A stretch of 64,000 bases of DNA, taken from the NCBI RefSeq assembly GCF_017353175.1, contig NZ_JAFMYW010000001.1, forward strand, positions 1,178,001 through 1,242,000, in the 5' to 3' direction. The translations under genes and the position numbers were made by a program. Below are positions 35,501-43,816 of the stretch, piece by piece. This stretch comes from Fibrella forsythiae (lineage in GTDB: Bacteria > Bacteroidota > Bacteroidia > Cytophagales > Spirosomataceae). Within the stretch, counting starts at the first letter, position 1. Every line of letters begins with the position of its first letter. The notes under the pieces were generated by a model. That model was not told the origin of the DNA, did no database searches, and saw only the letters and a program-made list of their open reading frames with translations.

Positions 35501-35752
35501 TTCTGGCTGGATGATTTTAGCTACCTGCGCCTGAAGAATATCCAGGTTGGCTACAACATTCCGCTCAAGTATACCAGCCGCGTTGGTGTCAGCAAACTGC
35601 GTATCTACGGCACCGCCGAGAACCTGCTCACCTACACCAAATACCGGGGTGTCGATCCTGAGAAGAGCACCAGCGTATCCGGTGCGGATAACAACGATGA
35701 TCCGTTCCCACTGCTGAAATCGTTCTCGGTCGGCCTAAACCTCAGCTTTTAA
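32600..35752 (+). CDS. susC: SusC/RagA TonB-dependent glycan transporter
   Basis: Outer-membrane importer of 1050 residues that works with SusD and is energised by TonB. In order: signal peptide ending near 'GVAVGQ' (residue 30), carboxypeptidase-D-like regulatory domain (about 48-120, 'GRVLDEKNSGLPGATV'), the SusC plug box 'EVVVVGYGTQKKENLTGAV' (129-147), the plug with 'IRGLGTVNNAGPLIVVDGLP', and a 22-strand barrel ending in 'SFSVGLNLSF' with the terminal aromatic residue needed for outer-membrane assembly. It is 18 bp upstream of susD. The length and ends are complete. Confidence 0.97.
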   Translation: MQKTVFSTLLLPTTYSWLALALASGVAVGQTVPPGRAQSAATQQVATYKFSGRVLDEKNSGLPGATVVLKNDARTGTTTDADGKFTISVPTGGATLVVSAIGYLAKELAITSETTLDVTMAPDTKLLNEVVVVGYGTQKKENLTGAVAAITIDDKIASRSLANVSSGLSGLIPGLSVQQSTGQAGRSGAALVIRGLGTVNNAGPLIVVDGLPDVDINRIDMNDVASISVLKDAASASVYGSRAANGVVLITTKNGSGNKKPLISYSGTYGLSQPTNFYNYFDDYARSLTMHLRASGAGASSTTFRYGTVEDWLSKSLIDPINYPSTNWWDVVLRDHGRIQTHNLSASGGNDRANFYLSAGMYDEQGILINHDFKRFNTRFNLDYKLSNQIKVGIRMDGQWSNQTYANSEGLITYTGTAGYDIRYAIPGILPQNPVTGQYGGAMAYGEDALAYNMLAAMNINHNLRDRQEINANLYGEWTPITGLTARVDYGLRYYNQFTKSYSDPTDVFNFQTNQISRTLVSSSAGISNAVNSGYKTLLQGRLTYNRTLFGNHQLTLLGAYTEEYWFNRNLSASRLERINPLLSEIDAALTTTQAAGGNSDAEGLRSGIGRLNYVINDKYLFEVNARYDGSSKFLPGFQYGFFPSASVGWRFSEEPFFKPFSAVVSSAKIRASIGKLGNNSGVGRYEQRDIFNLTNYILNGKIAKGFSSSKIINEDFSWEETNVTNVGLDLAFFGGKLTTDIDFYNKLTSGMIRPSSLSTFLSGYNAPRVNIGKLSNTGLEVNVTYRAKVRDANVGATLNMAWNKNKLLEWNEFLSKGFTYLNLPYHFVYTRVATGIAQSWEDIANAPYQGQYVSPGDVLYKDLNGDGQINDEDRIAQPKFNRDQPLGTYGLNLFGNWRGFDVSVLWQGATGRKDFWLEPFNQVNIPSARNAFQDFLWNDTWTLDNRSASLPRLLTGSGGNNQAESSFWLDDFSYLRLKNIQVGYNIPLKYTSRVGVSKLRIYGTAENLLTYTKYRGVDPEKSTSVSGADNNDDPFPLLKSFSVGLNLSF

Positions 35753-35770
35753 CTCATTTCTCTTTTCGTC

Positions 35771-37498
35771 ATGAATCGATTATATAAACTATATGTGCTG
35801 GTGGGCCTGCTGATCGTGTCGGCAGCCTGCACCAAGGATCTACTCGATCAGGTGCCGACCACCCAGCTTTCGGCTGAGCTGTTCTGGAAAACGACCGCAG
35901 ATGCTGTAGCGGCGGTGAATGGCGTGTACGAAGCGAATCGGACCACATTTGACCGCGATTACTACTTCGACGGGGCCGGTGAGTTCATGCATACGCGTGG
36001 TACCAGCAATAACCAGGGTTCATTCAGTCCCAGTGGTCTGGGGTCCAATGGCAACTTCGGTTTTTTATGGGGCGATTGCTACCGGGCCATTAACCGGGCG
36101 AACTACGTGCTGGGCAACATAGGTACGTTGCGGGCAACCACCACCGCCCCCGCTGATTTGGCCCTGATGAACCGGCTGGTGGCCGAAACACGTTTTCTGC
36201 GGGCCATCAACTATTTCCGCCTTATCGACTTGTGGGGCGACGTACCGTATTTCACGAACAAGCTGAACGGTAATGCCGAGGCGTACACATTGAGCCGTAT
36301 GCCCCGCGCCGTTGTGAAAGACTCGATCCTGGCTGATCTGAATTATGCCGCGTCTGTTTTACCGGAAACTTACTCGGGCGATAACCTGGGACGGGCCTCT
36401 AAATTGGCGGCCTGGGCATTCAGCGGTAAAGTGAACCTGTTCTGGGCCAGCTGGATGAAAAACGAAGGCAACGCATCGGAAGCACAGAAACACTTCACGG
36501 CGGCAGCGGCTGATTTCAAGAAGATCATCGACAAGAACATCCCGCTTTTCCGGAATGGTGACCCCGGTCCGGCCGACAATCCGAACTACTGGCATCTGTT
36601 TCAGTATTTCAATGAATACGACCCCGAAATCATCTTCTCGGTGCAGTTTGGCGGCCCACTCCTGAGCCAGGGCGAAGAACTCTCGCGTGACTTTGGGAAT
36701 CGTAATACGGGCTTCGGCCAGGTTTGGGTAGCCCCGACATTCCGGCTGGCAAACCGGTACCAGCTCACCAGCACAGGCGATTTTGCCCCTCCCCTGGTGC
36801 TGAGCCGCACCACTACGCTGCTCAACAGCGCCACGAATCCGAAATCATACGAAGGGCGCGACTACCGCATGCGGGCCACGATGGTCTGGGACGGCCAGAA
36901 AATGGTGCAACTGTCGACCGACGGCCTGACCGTTCTGCCCGACAGCCTGCCATTCCGTTTTGGCAACCGCGACGGGGTAACGGCCATCAACTACGACGGC
37001 GCTCCGGCCGGGTACGTGTTCCGCAAGTGGGTACGTCAAACCGGTGGCATTGGTCGTAGCGATGGACCACAGGACATCTACCTAATGCGCCTGCCCGACG
37101 TGTGGCTGATGTATGCTGAAGCGGTTAACGAATTGAGCGGCCCAACGCCTGAGCTGTTTACGCTGCTGAACCGCATTCGTCGCCGGGGGAATCTACCCGC
37201 GCTGAATGCCGCCAAGTTTGCCTCAAAAACGGAATTTTTCAAGGCCATCGAGCAGGAGCGCATCATTGAACTGGTGGGCGAAGGCCAACGCTTCTTCGAC
37301 ATTCGCCGCTGGAAAAAAGCGGAAGAAATCTGGCCAGCCCCAAGCGGACAGGTGTTGTACGACACCCAGGGCACCCGCATCCGCGACGAGTTTGTCAACT
37401 CCGATCTGCGCACCTACCAGCGGTATTACATCTTCCAGATTCCGCCCGCCGAGATCGAAGTAAACTCAAAAATCATTCAGAACATACCCTGGCTATAA
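35771..37498 (+). CDS. susD: SusD/RagB surface glycan-binding lipoprotein
   Basis: A 575-residue lipoprotein that caps the SusC barrel and captures glycan. The lipobox 'SAAC' gives acylated Cys20, followed by the family's 'TKDLLDQVPTTQLSAELFWKT'. TPR-like helices carry 'AETRFLRAINYFRLIDLWGDVPYF', and the C-terminal segment has 'RIIELVGEGQRFFDIRRWKKAE', both hallmarks of SusD. It sits between susC (18 bp) and a small lipoprotein gene (19 bp), so it is within one operon. Confidence 0.97.
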   Translation: MNRLYKLYVLVGLLIVSAACTKDLLDQVPTTQLSAELFWKTTADAVAAVNGVYEANRTTFDRDYYFDGAGEFMHTRGTSNNQGSFSPSGLGSNGNFGFLWGDCYRAINRANYVLGNIGTLRATTTAPADLALMNRLVAETRFLRAINYFRLIDLWGDVPYFTNKLNGNAEAYTLSRMPRAVVKDSILADLNYAASVLPETYSGDNLGRASKLAAWAFSGKVNLFWASWMKNEGNASEAQKHFTAAAADFKKIIDKNIPLFRNGDPGPADNPNYWHLFQYFNEYDPEIIFSVQFGGPLLSQGEELSRDFGNRNTGFGQVWVAPTFRLANRYQLTSTGDFAPPLVLSRTTTLLNSATNPKSYEGRDYRMRATMVWDGQKMVQLSTDGLTVLPDSLPFRFGNRDGVTAINYDGAPAGYVFRKWVRQTGGIGRSDGPQDIYLMRLPDVWLMYAEAVNELSGPTPELFTLLNRIRRRGNLPALNAAKFASKTEFFKAIEQERIIELVGEGQRFFDIRRWKKAEEIWPAPSGQVLYDTQGTRIRDEFVNSDLRTYQRYYIFQIPPAEIEVNSKIIQNIPWL

Positions 37499-37517
37499 CC
37501 TGATCCTGTCTATCACC

Positions 37518-37913
37518 ATGAAACGTTCCATTCTTTATACGTACCTGGGAATCATTGCCTTGCTGGGACTATGCGCCTGCGGCAAAGATCCCATTGATGA
37601 CGCTGGTCTGCTGATCACCCAGCGCTCCCAATGCTACATGACCTCGTTCGATCTGCTCGGTTCTGACCACCGCACTGTGCTGGTCAGTGGCCAAACCAAA
37701 GTAGATACAACGGCCCTGACCGTGACGGCCATTGCTAAATTCGGCACCAACATGCAACGGGTAAAACCGTTTTGCAGCCTGGTGAGCGATGCCATCGTGG
37801 ATGCTCCCATGGGCGTCTGGACCGACTTCACCCAGCCTCAACTGTATACGGTGATTTCGGGGAACCGGCAAGTGCGCAAAACATACACTGTCACGGTCAC
37901 TCTTCAAAAATAA
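37518..37913 (+). CDS. Small PUL surface lipoprotein, DUF5018-like
   Basis: A 131-residue lipoprotein (lipobox 'LCAC', Cys21). The mature part has beta-rich strands ending 'QLYTVISGNRQVRKTYTVTV', like the DUF5018/Ig-like domains that occur beside SusD. Proteins in this position often bind glycan at the surface, but a direct role is inferred only from context. It follows susD by 19 bp and precedes the next lipoprotein gene by 5 bp. Confidence 0.7.
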   Translation: MKRSILYTYLGIIALLGLCACGKDPIDDAGLLITQRSQCYMTSFDLLGSDHRTVLVSGQTKVDTTALTVTAIAKFGTNMQRVKPFCSLVSDAIVDAPMGVWTDFTQPQLYTVISGNRQVRKTYTVTVTLQK

Positions 37914-37918
37914 CCACC

Positions 37919-38905
37919 ATGCGCCAACCCCTACTATTGTTGATTCCGGCCGTTGTGGCCCTGCTGGCCGTTGGTTGCCAGAAAAGTGTAGAGCCTGAGC
38001 AGCCCCTTAAGAATGATCTGCTGAAGAAAACGGTCGGTCCTGCTATTGTGGGTGACCGGATCGAGTTTGCCTACGCCATCGGAACGCTGGAAGGCGATCT
38101 GAAAAACGTACGGGCCGAAGCCACCGTAGCGGGTGGGCCGGGAACCGGATTTAGCCGCAACTCGTGGTACACGAACTACAGCACCGGCGTTGACCAGCCC
38201 AAACAAACCGCCACCGATACGCTGACAAACGGAAACGTATCAACGGCCAACATCCTGGATGTGGCGACCAACAAAGCCGTTACGCTGCGTTACTATTATT
38301 ACCCGACTGCTGATTCGCAGGGAAAAGACGTGTCGTTCCGGTTTAGCGGGACCAACTCCACGGGTAAAGAGGTCAGCATTCAGTCGCCGAACTACCGCAT
38401 CAGCAGCATGGACATGAAACGGTCTATCGTGCTGGGCGACGGTGCCAAAGCGTATGTGTCGCTGGCCGACATGACTGCCTATACAAAGGCGGAAGTGGAG
38501 CAGAATAACCTCGCCAACAAGATCGACTTCGTGTATGTGTACCGGCCAACGATCAACACGTTTGCGTTCGGTCATGCCATCGTGGCCCCGTCAAACCCAA
38601 CGTACCTGGCCGACGTAACGCTGCCAACCGGCCTGGCCAAACCCCGCACGGCGATCGACAAGCGGGTAGATGTGAAAGACGCCCAATTACGCGGAACCGC
38701 CGGTTTCGACGTGTTTATCGACGACATCGACTTGCAACAAACCACCTTTACCAACGCCGCCGATTACGCTTACGGCCTGGCTGCCGATCAGGGTGCGTTC
38801 GTTAAATCGGCCGATGGTACCTACGCTGCTTATGTGTATGTCAACGCCGTAAACAACACGGCCAAGACCATGACGGTGAGCATCAAACGGTTGAAGTTGA
38901 AATAG
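37919..38905 (+). CDS. PUL surface lipoprotein, possibly DUF4466-like
   Basis: A 328-residue lipoprotein (lipobox 'AVGC', Cys20) starting at ATG 37919; a longer frame to 37772 overlaps the upstream gene and lacks a signal. The protein is beta-rich with two similar halves, and segments such as 'VGDRIEFAYAIGTLEG' and 'NLANKIDFVYVYRP'. I think it resembles the DUF4466 family that accompanies SusCD, but I cannot confirm this. Position in the operon suggests an accessory glycan-binding protein (SusE/F-like role). Confidence 0.65.
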   Translation: MRQPLLLLIPAVVALLAVGCQKSVEPEQPLKNDLLKKTVGPAIVGDRIEFAYAIGTLEGDLKNVRAEATVAGGPGTGFSRNSWYTNYSTGVDQPKQTATDTLTNGNVSTANILDVATNKAVTLRYYYYPTADSQGKDVSFRFSGTNSTGKEVSIQSPNYRISSMDMKRSIVLGDGAKAYVSLADMTAYTKAEVEQNNLANKIDFVYVYRPTINTFAFGHAIVAPSNPTYLADVTLPTGLAKPRTAIDKRVDVKDAQLRGTAGFDVFIDDIDLQQTTFTNAADYAYGLAADQGAFVKSADGTYAAYVYVNAVNNTAKTMTVSIKRLKLK

Positions 38906-38911
38906 GGGATT

Positions 38912-39072
38912 TGGCTGGCTGGTTGATTGGTTAACTGGATGATTGGTTGACTAGTTGCTTCTCGTGCGGGCCCTTCGACTAGGCGTCCCCGACAGGCTCA
39001 GGGCACGACGCGAAGCAAGTAACCACCAAACCAGCGAACCGATTAACCAGTCACCTAATCAACCACTCAACC
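38912..39072. repeat. Octamer-word hairpin between PUL genes
   Basis: Left flank of iterated GGTTGATT/GGTTAACT words and right flank of AACCGATT/AACCAGTC words enclose a central segment with GGGCCCTTCGAC and GACAGGCTCAGGGC, a split version of the TTCGACAGGCTCAGGG palindromic word. It fills the spacer between the lipoprotein gene and the alginate-lyase-family gene, using the same vocabulary as the repeats at 11.1-11.4 and 40.3-40.5 kb. Confidence 0.8.
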
Positions 39073-39094
39073 TATTACCCCAATTCCCCAAATC

Positions 39095-40303
39095 ATGACT
39101 AAACCAGGGCAACGACTGGCACTATCAATAGGCTTTCTGCTGATTACCTGCGTGTTGAGCGCTACAGCTCAGAAACCATCGACGTTCCTGCTGGACGGGG
39201 CGCTATTGCAGGCTAACAAAACGCGTATGCAGCAGGGTGATAAGCCGTTGCTGGCCGCGAAACAGGCATTGCTGGTAATGGCCGATAAGGCGATGACGAA
39301 GCCCGTTCATTCGGTAGTCGAGAAGACGAAAACGCCACCCAGCGGCGACAAGCACGATTACATGAGCGTTGGCCCCTACTGGTGGCCCGACTCGACAAAG
39401 CCCAACGGCTTGCCCTACATTCGAAAAGATGGACAGATCAACCCCGAACGCTACGCCATTCAGGACGGAACGTACCTGAACGCGCTTTGCGATGATGTGC
39501 AGGTACTGGCGCTGGCCTACTACTTCTCGAACGACGAGAAATATGCCCGTCGCGCGGCCGAGTTGCTCCGTGTCTGGTTCCTGAACAGCGACACGCGCAT
39601 GAACCCAAACCTGAACTACGGGCAGGCCATTCCGGGCATTACCGAAGGGCGAGGCATCGGCCTGATCGATACGCGTATGCTGGCTAAACTGGTTGATGCG
39701 GTTCAATTGCTGAAGGTCTCAAAGGCCTGGCCACAACCTGATCAGGTGGCCTTGCAAAGCTGGTTCCGGCAATTCATGAACTGGATGCTGACCAGTCCGG
39801 TGGGAAAAGACGAAGAAGACGAGCACAACAACCACGGCACGTATTACGATTTCCAGACGGTTGCCTTTGCCCTTTTCCTCGGTGATAAACCGCTGGCAAA
39901 GCAGATGATCGAACAGAAGACGATGAAGCGAATTCAGAGTCAGTTGAAAGACGATGGCAGCCAGCCACACGAATTGGCGCGCACGCTCACCTGGGGCTAT
40001 TCGCTGATGAACCTGAAAGGCTTTTTCGGGCTGGCGCAACTAGCCGAAGCGGCCGACGTTGACCTCTGGAACTACGAAACGCCCGACGGCAAGAGCATCA
40101 AAAAAGCGTATTTCTGGATGCTCCCCTACGCCAACGGCGAGAAACCCTGGACGTTCCAGCAGATCAAGGACCTGCATCGGGAAGAATTTCTCCCCGTAAA
40201 AGCCGTCGCCGAATCGAAATACAAACGAGCTAACAACGCGGCCGCCGCATCCAACTATACCGGGGATACCAGTTTGTTTGCGCTCACGAATTCGCTGTTT
40301 TAG
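39095..40303 (+). CDS. Alginate-lyase-family polysaccharide lyase (PF05426-like)
   Basis: A 402-residue secreted protein (signal 'LALSIGFLLITCVLSATAQ') with an (alpha/alpha) toroid. Family landmarks are 'DKHDYMSVGPYWWPDSTKPNG' style opening, 'YAIQDGTYLNALCDDVQVLA', 'EDEHNNHGTYYDFQ' with the catalytic Asn-His, and 'PHELARTLTWGYSLMN' with His/Arg. Relatives include PL5 mannuronate lyases and, in newer families such as PL38, glucuronan lyases; the exact substrate cannot be told. The product would carry an unsaturated uronate, which the GH88 enzyme can remove. Confidence 0.88.
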   Translation: MTKPGQRLALSIGFLLITCVLSATAQKPSTFLLDGALLQANKTRMQQGDKPLLAAKQALLVMADKAMTKPVHSVVEKTKTPPSGDKHDYMSVGPYWWPDSTKPNGLPYIRKDGQINPERYAIQDGTYLNALCDDVQVLALAYYFSNDEKYARRAAELLRVWFLNSDTRMNPNLNYGQAIPGITEGRGIGLIDTRMLAKLVDAVQLLKVSKAWPQPDQVALQSWFRQFMNWMLTSPVGKDEEDEHNNHGTYYDFQTVAFALFLGDKPLAKQMIEQKTMKRIQSQLKDDGSQPHELARTLTWGYSLMNLKGFFGLAQLAEAADVDLWNYETPDGKSIKKAYFWMLPYANGEKPWTFQQIKDLHREEFLPVKAVAESKYKRANNAAAASNYTGDTSLFALTNSLF

Positions 40304-40307
40304 GTGC

Positions 40308-40502
40308 GTTGATTGGTTGGCTGGTTGATTGGTTGATTGCTTTGCGCTCTAGGCCCTTCGACAGGCTCAGGGTGACAAGACACGTCCAGCAGGTGCATGA
40401 CGACCTTGGGTGGGAGTGGTCCGCCACTCCGCTGTCTCCCTGAGTCTGTCGAATGGCCTAGAGCGCAAAGCAGCCAACCAGTTAACCAGCCAACCAATCA
40501 AC
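40308..40502. repeat. Nested composite hairpin filling an intergenic spacer
   Basis: The outer arms (40308-40326 and 40484-40502) match perfectly over 19 bases and are made of GGTTGATT-type words. Inside lies an 18-base perfect pair (40338-40355 with 40455-40472), then TTCGACAGGCTCAGGG pairing with CCCTGAGTCTGTCGAA with one mismatch. The element runs from 5 bp after one stop codon to 15 bp before the next start codon, so it occupies practically the whole spacer between two lyase-family genes. Confidence 0.88.
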
Positions 40503-40517
40503 TACTCCGTACTCAAC

Positions 40518-42470
40518 ATGAAACTTCTTTTCATTACTCTCCTCTTCACGCTATCCACCACGTTCACAGCCACCGCGCAGGAGGCGAATCTGCTCAGCGG
40601 GAAATTCACGCAGCAACAGCTCAAGGCCGTTTTGATCCCGCAGGCGAAGTGGGTGCCTTTTCCCAAACGCGACGACCGCTCCGGTTGGGCCAAAGCCGAT
40701 CAGACTATGATGAGGGGGTATGTGAAGAAGGCAGAAACGTACCTGACGTATCAATGGCCGTACATTCCCGCTACGAAATCACTACTCATCGAACGAACCG
40801 GCGACCGGGACGAATATCAGGCAATCAGCTTCGAGAAACGGGAAGTGCTGGGTACGTTGCTGCTGGCCGAGATCTACGAAAACAAGGGTCGGTTCGTTGA
40901 TCAGATCATCGACGGTGTCTGGTCGATCTGCGAGGAATCATTCTGGGGAGCCCCCGCTCACTTGCCCAAATCCAAAGCCTATTCGGGCCTGATGGACGTG
41001 TCGAAACCGTTTGTCGAGCTGTTTTCGGCCGAAACGGCAACGTACCTGGCCTGGGTCGATTATTATCTGGGTGATAAACTGGACGCCGTGTCGCCGCAGA
41101 TTCGGAAACGGATCTATACCGAAACCAACGCCCGGATTTTCCTGCCGCTGATGACGCAGCCCCACGGTTGGATGGCAAAAAATGCCAACGGTCGCGCACC
41201 CAATAACTGGAATCCGTGGATCTGCTCAAACTGGCTGAATGCGGTGCTCCTGCTGGAAAAAGACGACGACAAACGGGCGGCCTCGGTTGCCAAGTTGCTT
41301 AACGTGCTCGATCAGTTTGTCAATCCATACCCGCAGGATGGCGGTTGCGATGAAGGTCCGAGCTACTGGGGAGCTGCCGCTGCGTCGTTGTTCGATAACC
41401 TGGCCCTGCTGAACACCGCCAGCAACGATGCTTTTGCCTACGTGTATGCCGATGAGAAATTTCGAAATATGGGTCGGTTCATTTACCGCGCCCAGATCAG
41501 CGACCGTTACTTTTTAAACTTCGCCGACGCCGACCCGCAACCCGGTATGGCTGCTACGATGATCTATCGCTACGGAAAAGCGATCAACGACCCGGATATG
41601 ATGCGGTTCGGGGCGTATTACTTTAAACCAGAAGATGGGTCCGTGGGGAAGTTTCATTACTTCCGTCATTTCTACGCCCTCTTCATGCAGGACGAGTTTC
41701 GAAGCGCGGTCAAGGGACTACCCCTTCCGCAAAACGTCTGGTTACCCGACCTTCAGGTCTTCGCCGCCCGCGATCAGGTTGGCACGACCAATGGTTTTTA
41801 CGTAGCCGCCAAAGGGGGAAATAACGACGAGAGTCACAACCATAACGACATTGGCAATTACGTGGTGTATTACGACGGCCAACCGCTCCTGATCGACGTT
41901 GGCCGGGGTACGTATACCCGTAAAACCTTCAGCGACAAGCGGTACGACATCTGGTACAACTGCTCAGACTACCATAGCCTGCCCACCATCAACGGCCAGA
42001 ACCAGCTGCCCGGTCCTCAGTTCAAAGCCAGCAACGTGACTTATAAAACCGGTGATGCGTTTACCCAATTTGGCGTGAACATCGAACAGGCCTACCCTAA
42101 AGAAGCGGGCGTTACAAGCTGGCAACGCACAGTTCGGCTTAATCGGGGCAAGAACGTACAGATCAATGACGTGTTCAAACTGGCAAACGCATCCGGGATT
42201 GTCCAGCACCTGATGACCTGCTACCCAACTGAGTTGGGGAAACCCGGCGAGTTGATCGTTCATTATGCGCCTAAGGGCGGTAAGGCCAGCGATTTCGTGG
42301 TGGCCTACAACCCAAAGCAATTTCAGGCGTCTGTGGAAAAAGTAACACTCGACCAACCCGAAGACCGGGGAATCATCACCAAATGGGGTGATACCATCTA
42401 CCGGATCAACCTGAAATCACTGGCTCCTAAAACCGCTGACCAGCAGTTGTTTACAGTTGGCAGGAAGTAA
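40518..42470 (+). CDS. Heparinase II/III-family polysaccharide lyase
   Basis: A 650-residue secreted lyase-type protein; ATG 40518 gives a clean signal peptide ('LLFITLLFTLSTTFTATAQ'). It has an N-terminal (alpha/alpha) domain ('NNWNPWICSNWLNAVLLLE', 'GGCDEGPSYWGAAAASLFD') and a C-terminal beta-sandwich with the heparinase II/III core 'DESHNHNDIGNYVVYYDGQP' and its metal/catalytic His residues. Related families cleave heparin, alginate oligomers or other uronates. It is downstream of the other lyase gene, probably a terminal member of the PUL. Confidence 0.9.
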   Translation: MKLLFITLLFTLSTTFTATAQEANLLSGKFTQQQLKAVLIPQAKWVPFPKRDDRSGWAKADQTMMRGYVKKAETYLTYQWPYIPATKSLLIERTGDRDEYQAISFEKREVLGTLLLAEIYENKGRFVDQIIDGVWSICEESFWGAPAHLPKSKAYSGLMDVSKPFVELFSAETATYLAWVDYYLGDKLDAVSPQIRKRIYTETNARIFLPLMTQPHGWMAKNANGRAPNNWNPWICSNWLNAVLLLEKDDDKRAASVAKLLNVLDQFVNPYPQDGGCDEGPSYWGAAAASLFDNLALLNTASNDAFAYVYADEKFRNMGRFIYRAQISDRYFLNFADADPQPGMAATMIYRYGKAINDPDMMRFGAYYFKPEDGSVGKFHYFRHFYALFMQDEFRSAVKGLPLPQNVWLPDLQVFAARDQVGTTNGFYVAAKGGNNDESHNHNDIGNYVVYYDGQPLLIDVGRGTYTRKTFSDKRYDIWYNCSDYHSLPTINGQNQLPGPQFKASNVTYKTGDAFTQFGVNIEQAYPKEAGVTSWQRTVRLNRGKNVQINDVFKLANASGIVQHLMTCYPTELGKPGELIVHYAPKGGKASDFVVAYNPKQFQASVEKVTLDQPEDRGIITKWGDTIYRINLKSLAPKTADQQLFTVGRK

Positions 42471-42488
42471 GATAAACGGTTAACAAAA

Positions 42489-42528
42489 GGGCGTTAGGCT
42501 TCAGAAACCTGTCTGAAACCTAACGCCC
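42489..42528. terminator. Terminator hairpin at the end of the PUL
   Basis: Stem GGGCGTTAGG/CCTAACGCCC (42489-42498, 42519-42528) with an inner TTCAG/CTGAA pair lies between the convergent ends of the heparinase-family gene and the gene at 42550. No T-run is visible on the plus strand. Confidence 0.65.
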
Positions 42529-42549
42529 GATGGCTTATGGTAAACATCC

Positions 42550-43152
42550 TTATTTGATCTCCAGCCGCTCAGTGAATTGCTTCTGGTCAGGACCATACAC
42601 GAAGGTGTAGTCGCCGCTTGGCAGTGAGCTCAGATCGAAGCGGTGTACTTCACCATCGCTACCGAACGACTTGGTAAACACCAGATCATTCATACGATCA
42701 TAGATAGCCACGTTGAAGGTTTTAACACCGGGCATCACCACTTCAAACTTATTCTTGGCGTAGGTCACCAGCGTAGGGCGAACCACTTCAGTTACGTTTT
42801 GCGCGTCGACCAAAACCTGATCGTTGCGTACCAGAATGCCCTGCGACATCCAGACGTCGTTGTTGGTGGCGGTTACGTAATAACGGCCGTCTGGCAGGTT
42901 AGCCAGGTTCAGCGATGTACCCCGGTTATCTTTAGCACGGAGTGTTCCTGTATACAGAACCGTTCCGGCCTGATCAATTACCGCTACATCGAGCGTTGCT
43001 CCAACGGGCGTCTGCAAACGTATTTTTTTAGTTGCTGATTTTACTATCTGAACCGGTGCATTTTTAGCTGGTGTCTCAGCCACGGCAGTTCCTGCGGCGG
43101 CGAACGATAATGCTACGGCGAGCATGGCGATTGTTGTGCGAATCTGTTTCAT
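42550..43152 (-). CDS. Secreted protein with two Ig-like repeats, unknown function
   Basis: A 200-residue exported protein (signal ending 'GTAVAE'). The mature part consists of two similar beta-sandwich units: 'LDVAVIDQAGTVLYTGTLRA...LNLANLPDGRYYVTAT' and 'FNVAIYDRMNDLVFTKSFGS...FDLSSLPSGDYTFVYG'. Each matches the style of the C-terminal Por-secretion sorting domains and DUF3244-like proteins, but no catalytic domain is attached. It may be a stand-alone envelope protein. It is convergent with the PUL and has a long upstream spacer. Confidence 0.75.
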   Translation of the reverse strand: MKQIRTTIAMLAVALSFAAAGTAVAETPAKNAPVQIVKSATKKIRLQTPVGATLDVAVIDQAGTVLYTGTLRAKDNRGTSLNLANLPDGRYYVTATNNDVWMSQGILVRNDQVLVDAQNVTEVVRPTLVTYAKNKFEVVMPGVKTFNVAIYDRMNDLVFTKSFGSDGEVHRFDLSSLPSGDYTFVYGPDQKQFTERLEIK

Positions 43153-43816
43153 TGTTGATGTACAGTTGTTTTTGACTGCGACAAAGGTGGGCGTCGAACT
43201 GATTTAAATGCAAGCATAAAAACCTTGATTAACAGTAACTTAACCAAAGTTCTTGATTCTGTGCAAGTCGTTAACTGAATCGTTGTACGAAAAAAGAGAA
43301 TGTGCAATAGATTCCTTATTTCGCTACACGGTTACATTTTTGGCCTTACTCAGACAAAGTAGGACATTAGCCGGAATCATGTAAAAACAATACTACTTCC
43401 GTCCTATTTGTACTTTTTTAAGAAAATGAGCCGTTCGAATTGACTGATCATAATTGAGCCATTTGCCACCTTCAATCAAGTCGATCTGCCATCGTGAACA
43501 CCAGCGAGTGAGCGATTAAGTTGAGTAGTGGGTGTCAATCAACGCACATCTGCGGCGCCTTAACTGAGTACGTCCCGCGATTAAGCAGGCTACCTGTTGG
43601 CTGGGTACATCCTGCCGACTGGCAGATCAGCTGCGTTGACTACCGGATCGCTACCTATCCTAACGCTCGTTAATCTGTCTCTGCACCGATAGCCGGGCAA
43701 TCCAGACGTACAGGCTTTTCGTAGTCTAAGTAACGCGCCCCTGAACGCTTAAACTACCCCAACCTTCTACTGACTAACTAGACGCTTTCCTGTCAATTCG
43801 CTTTCTTTACGCCGTT
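43153..43816. other. 664-bp divergent intergenic region
   Basis: This region separates two secreted-protein genes transcribed away from each other, so it must hold both promoters. The first 250 bp next to the minus-strand gene are AT-rich. I found no convincing promoter consensus, RNA gene, long inverted repeat or tandem repeat, and no frame with protein-like content. Confidence 0.5.

Noticed and set aside
37772-37918. Extended N-terminus of the second PUL lipoprotein
   Set aside because: It overlaps the upstream gene in another frame, while ATG 37919 gives a proper lipoprotein signal.
43153-43816. RNA gene or riboswitch in the long spacer
   Set aside because: I looked for tRNA-like cloverleafs, long stems and conserved riboswitch words and saw none.
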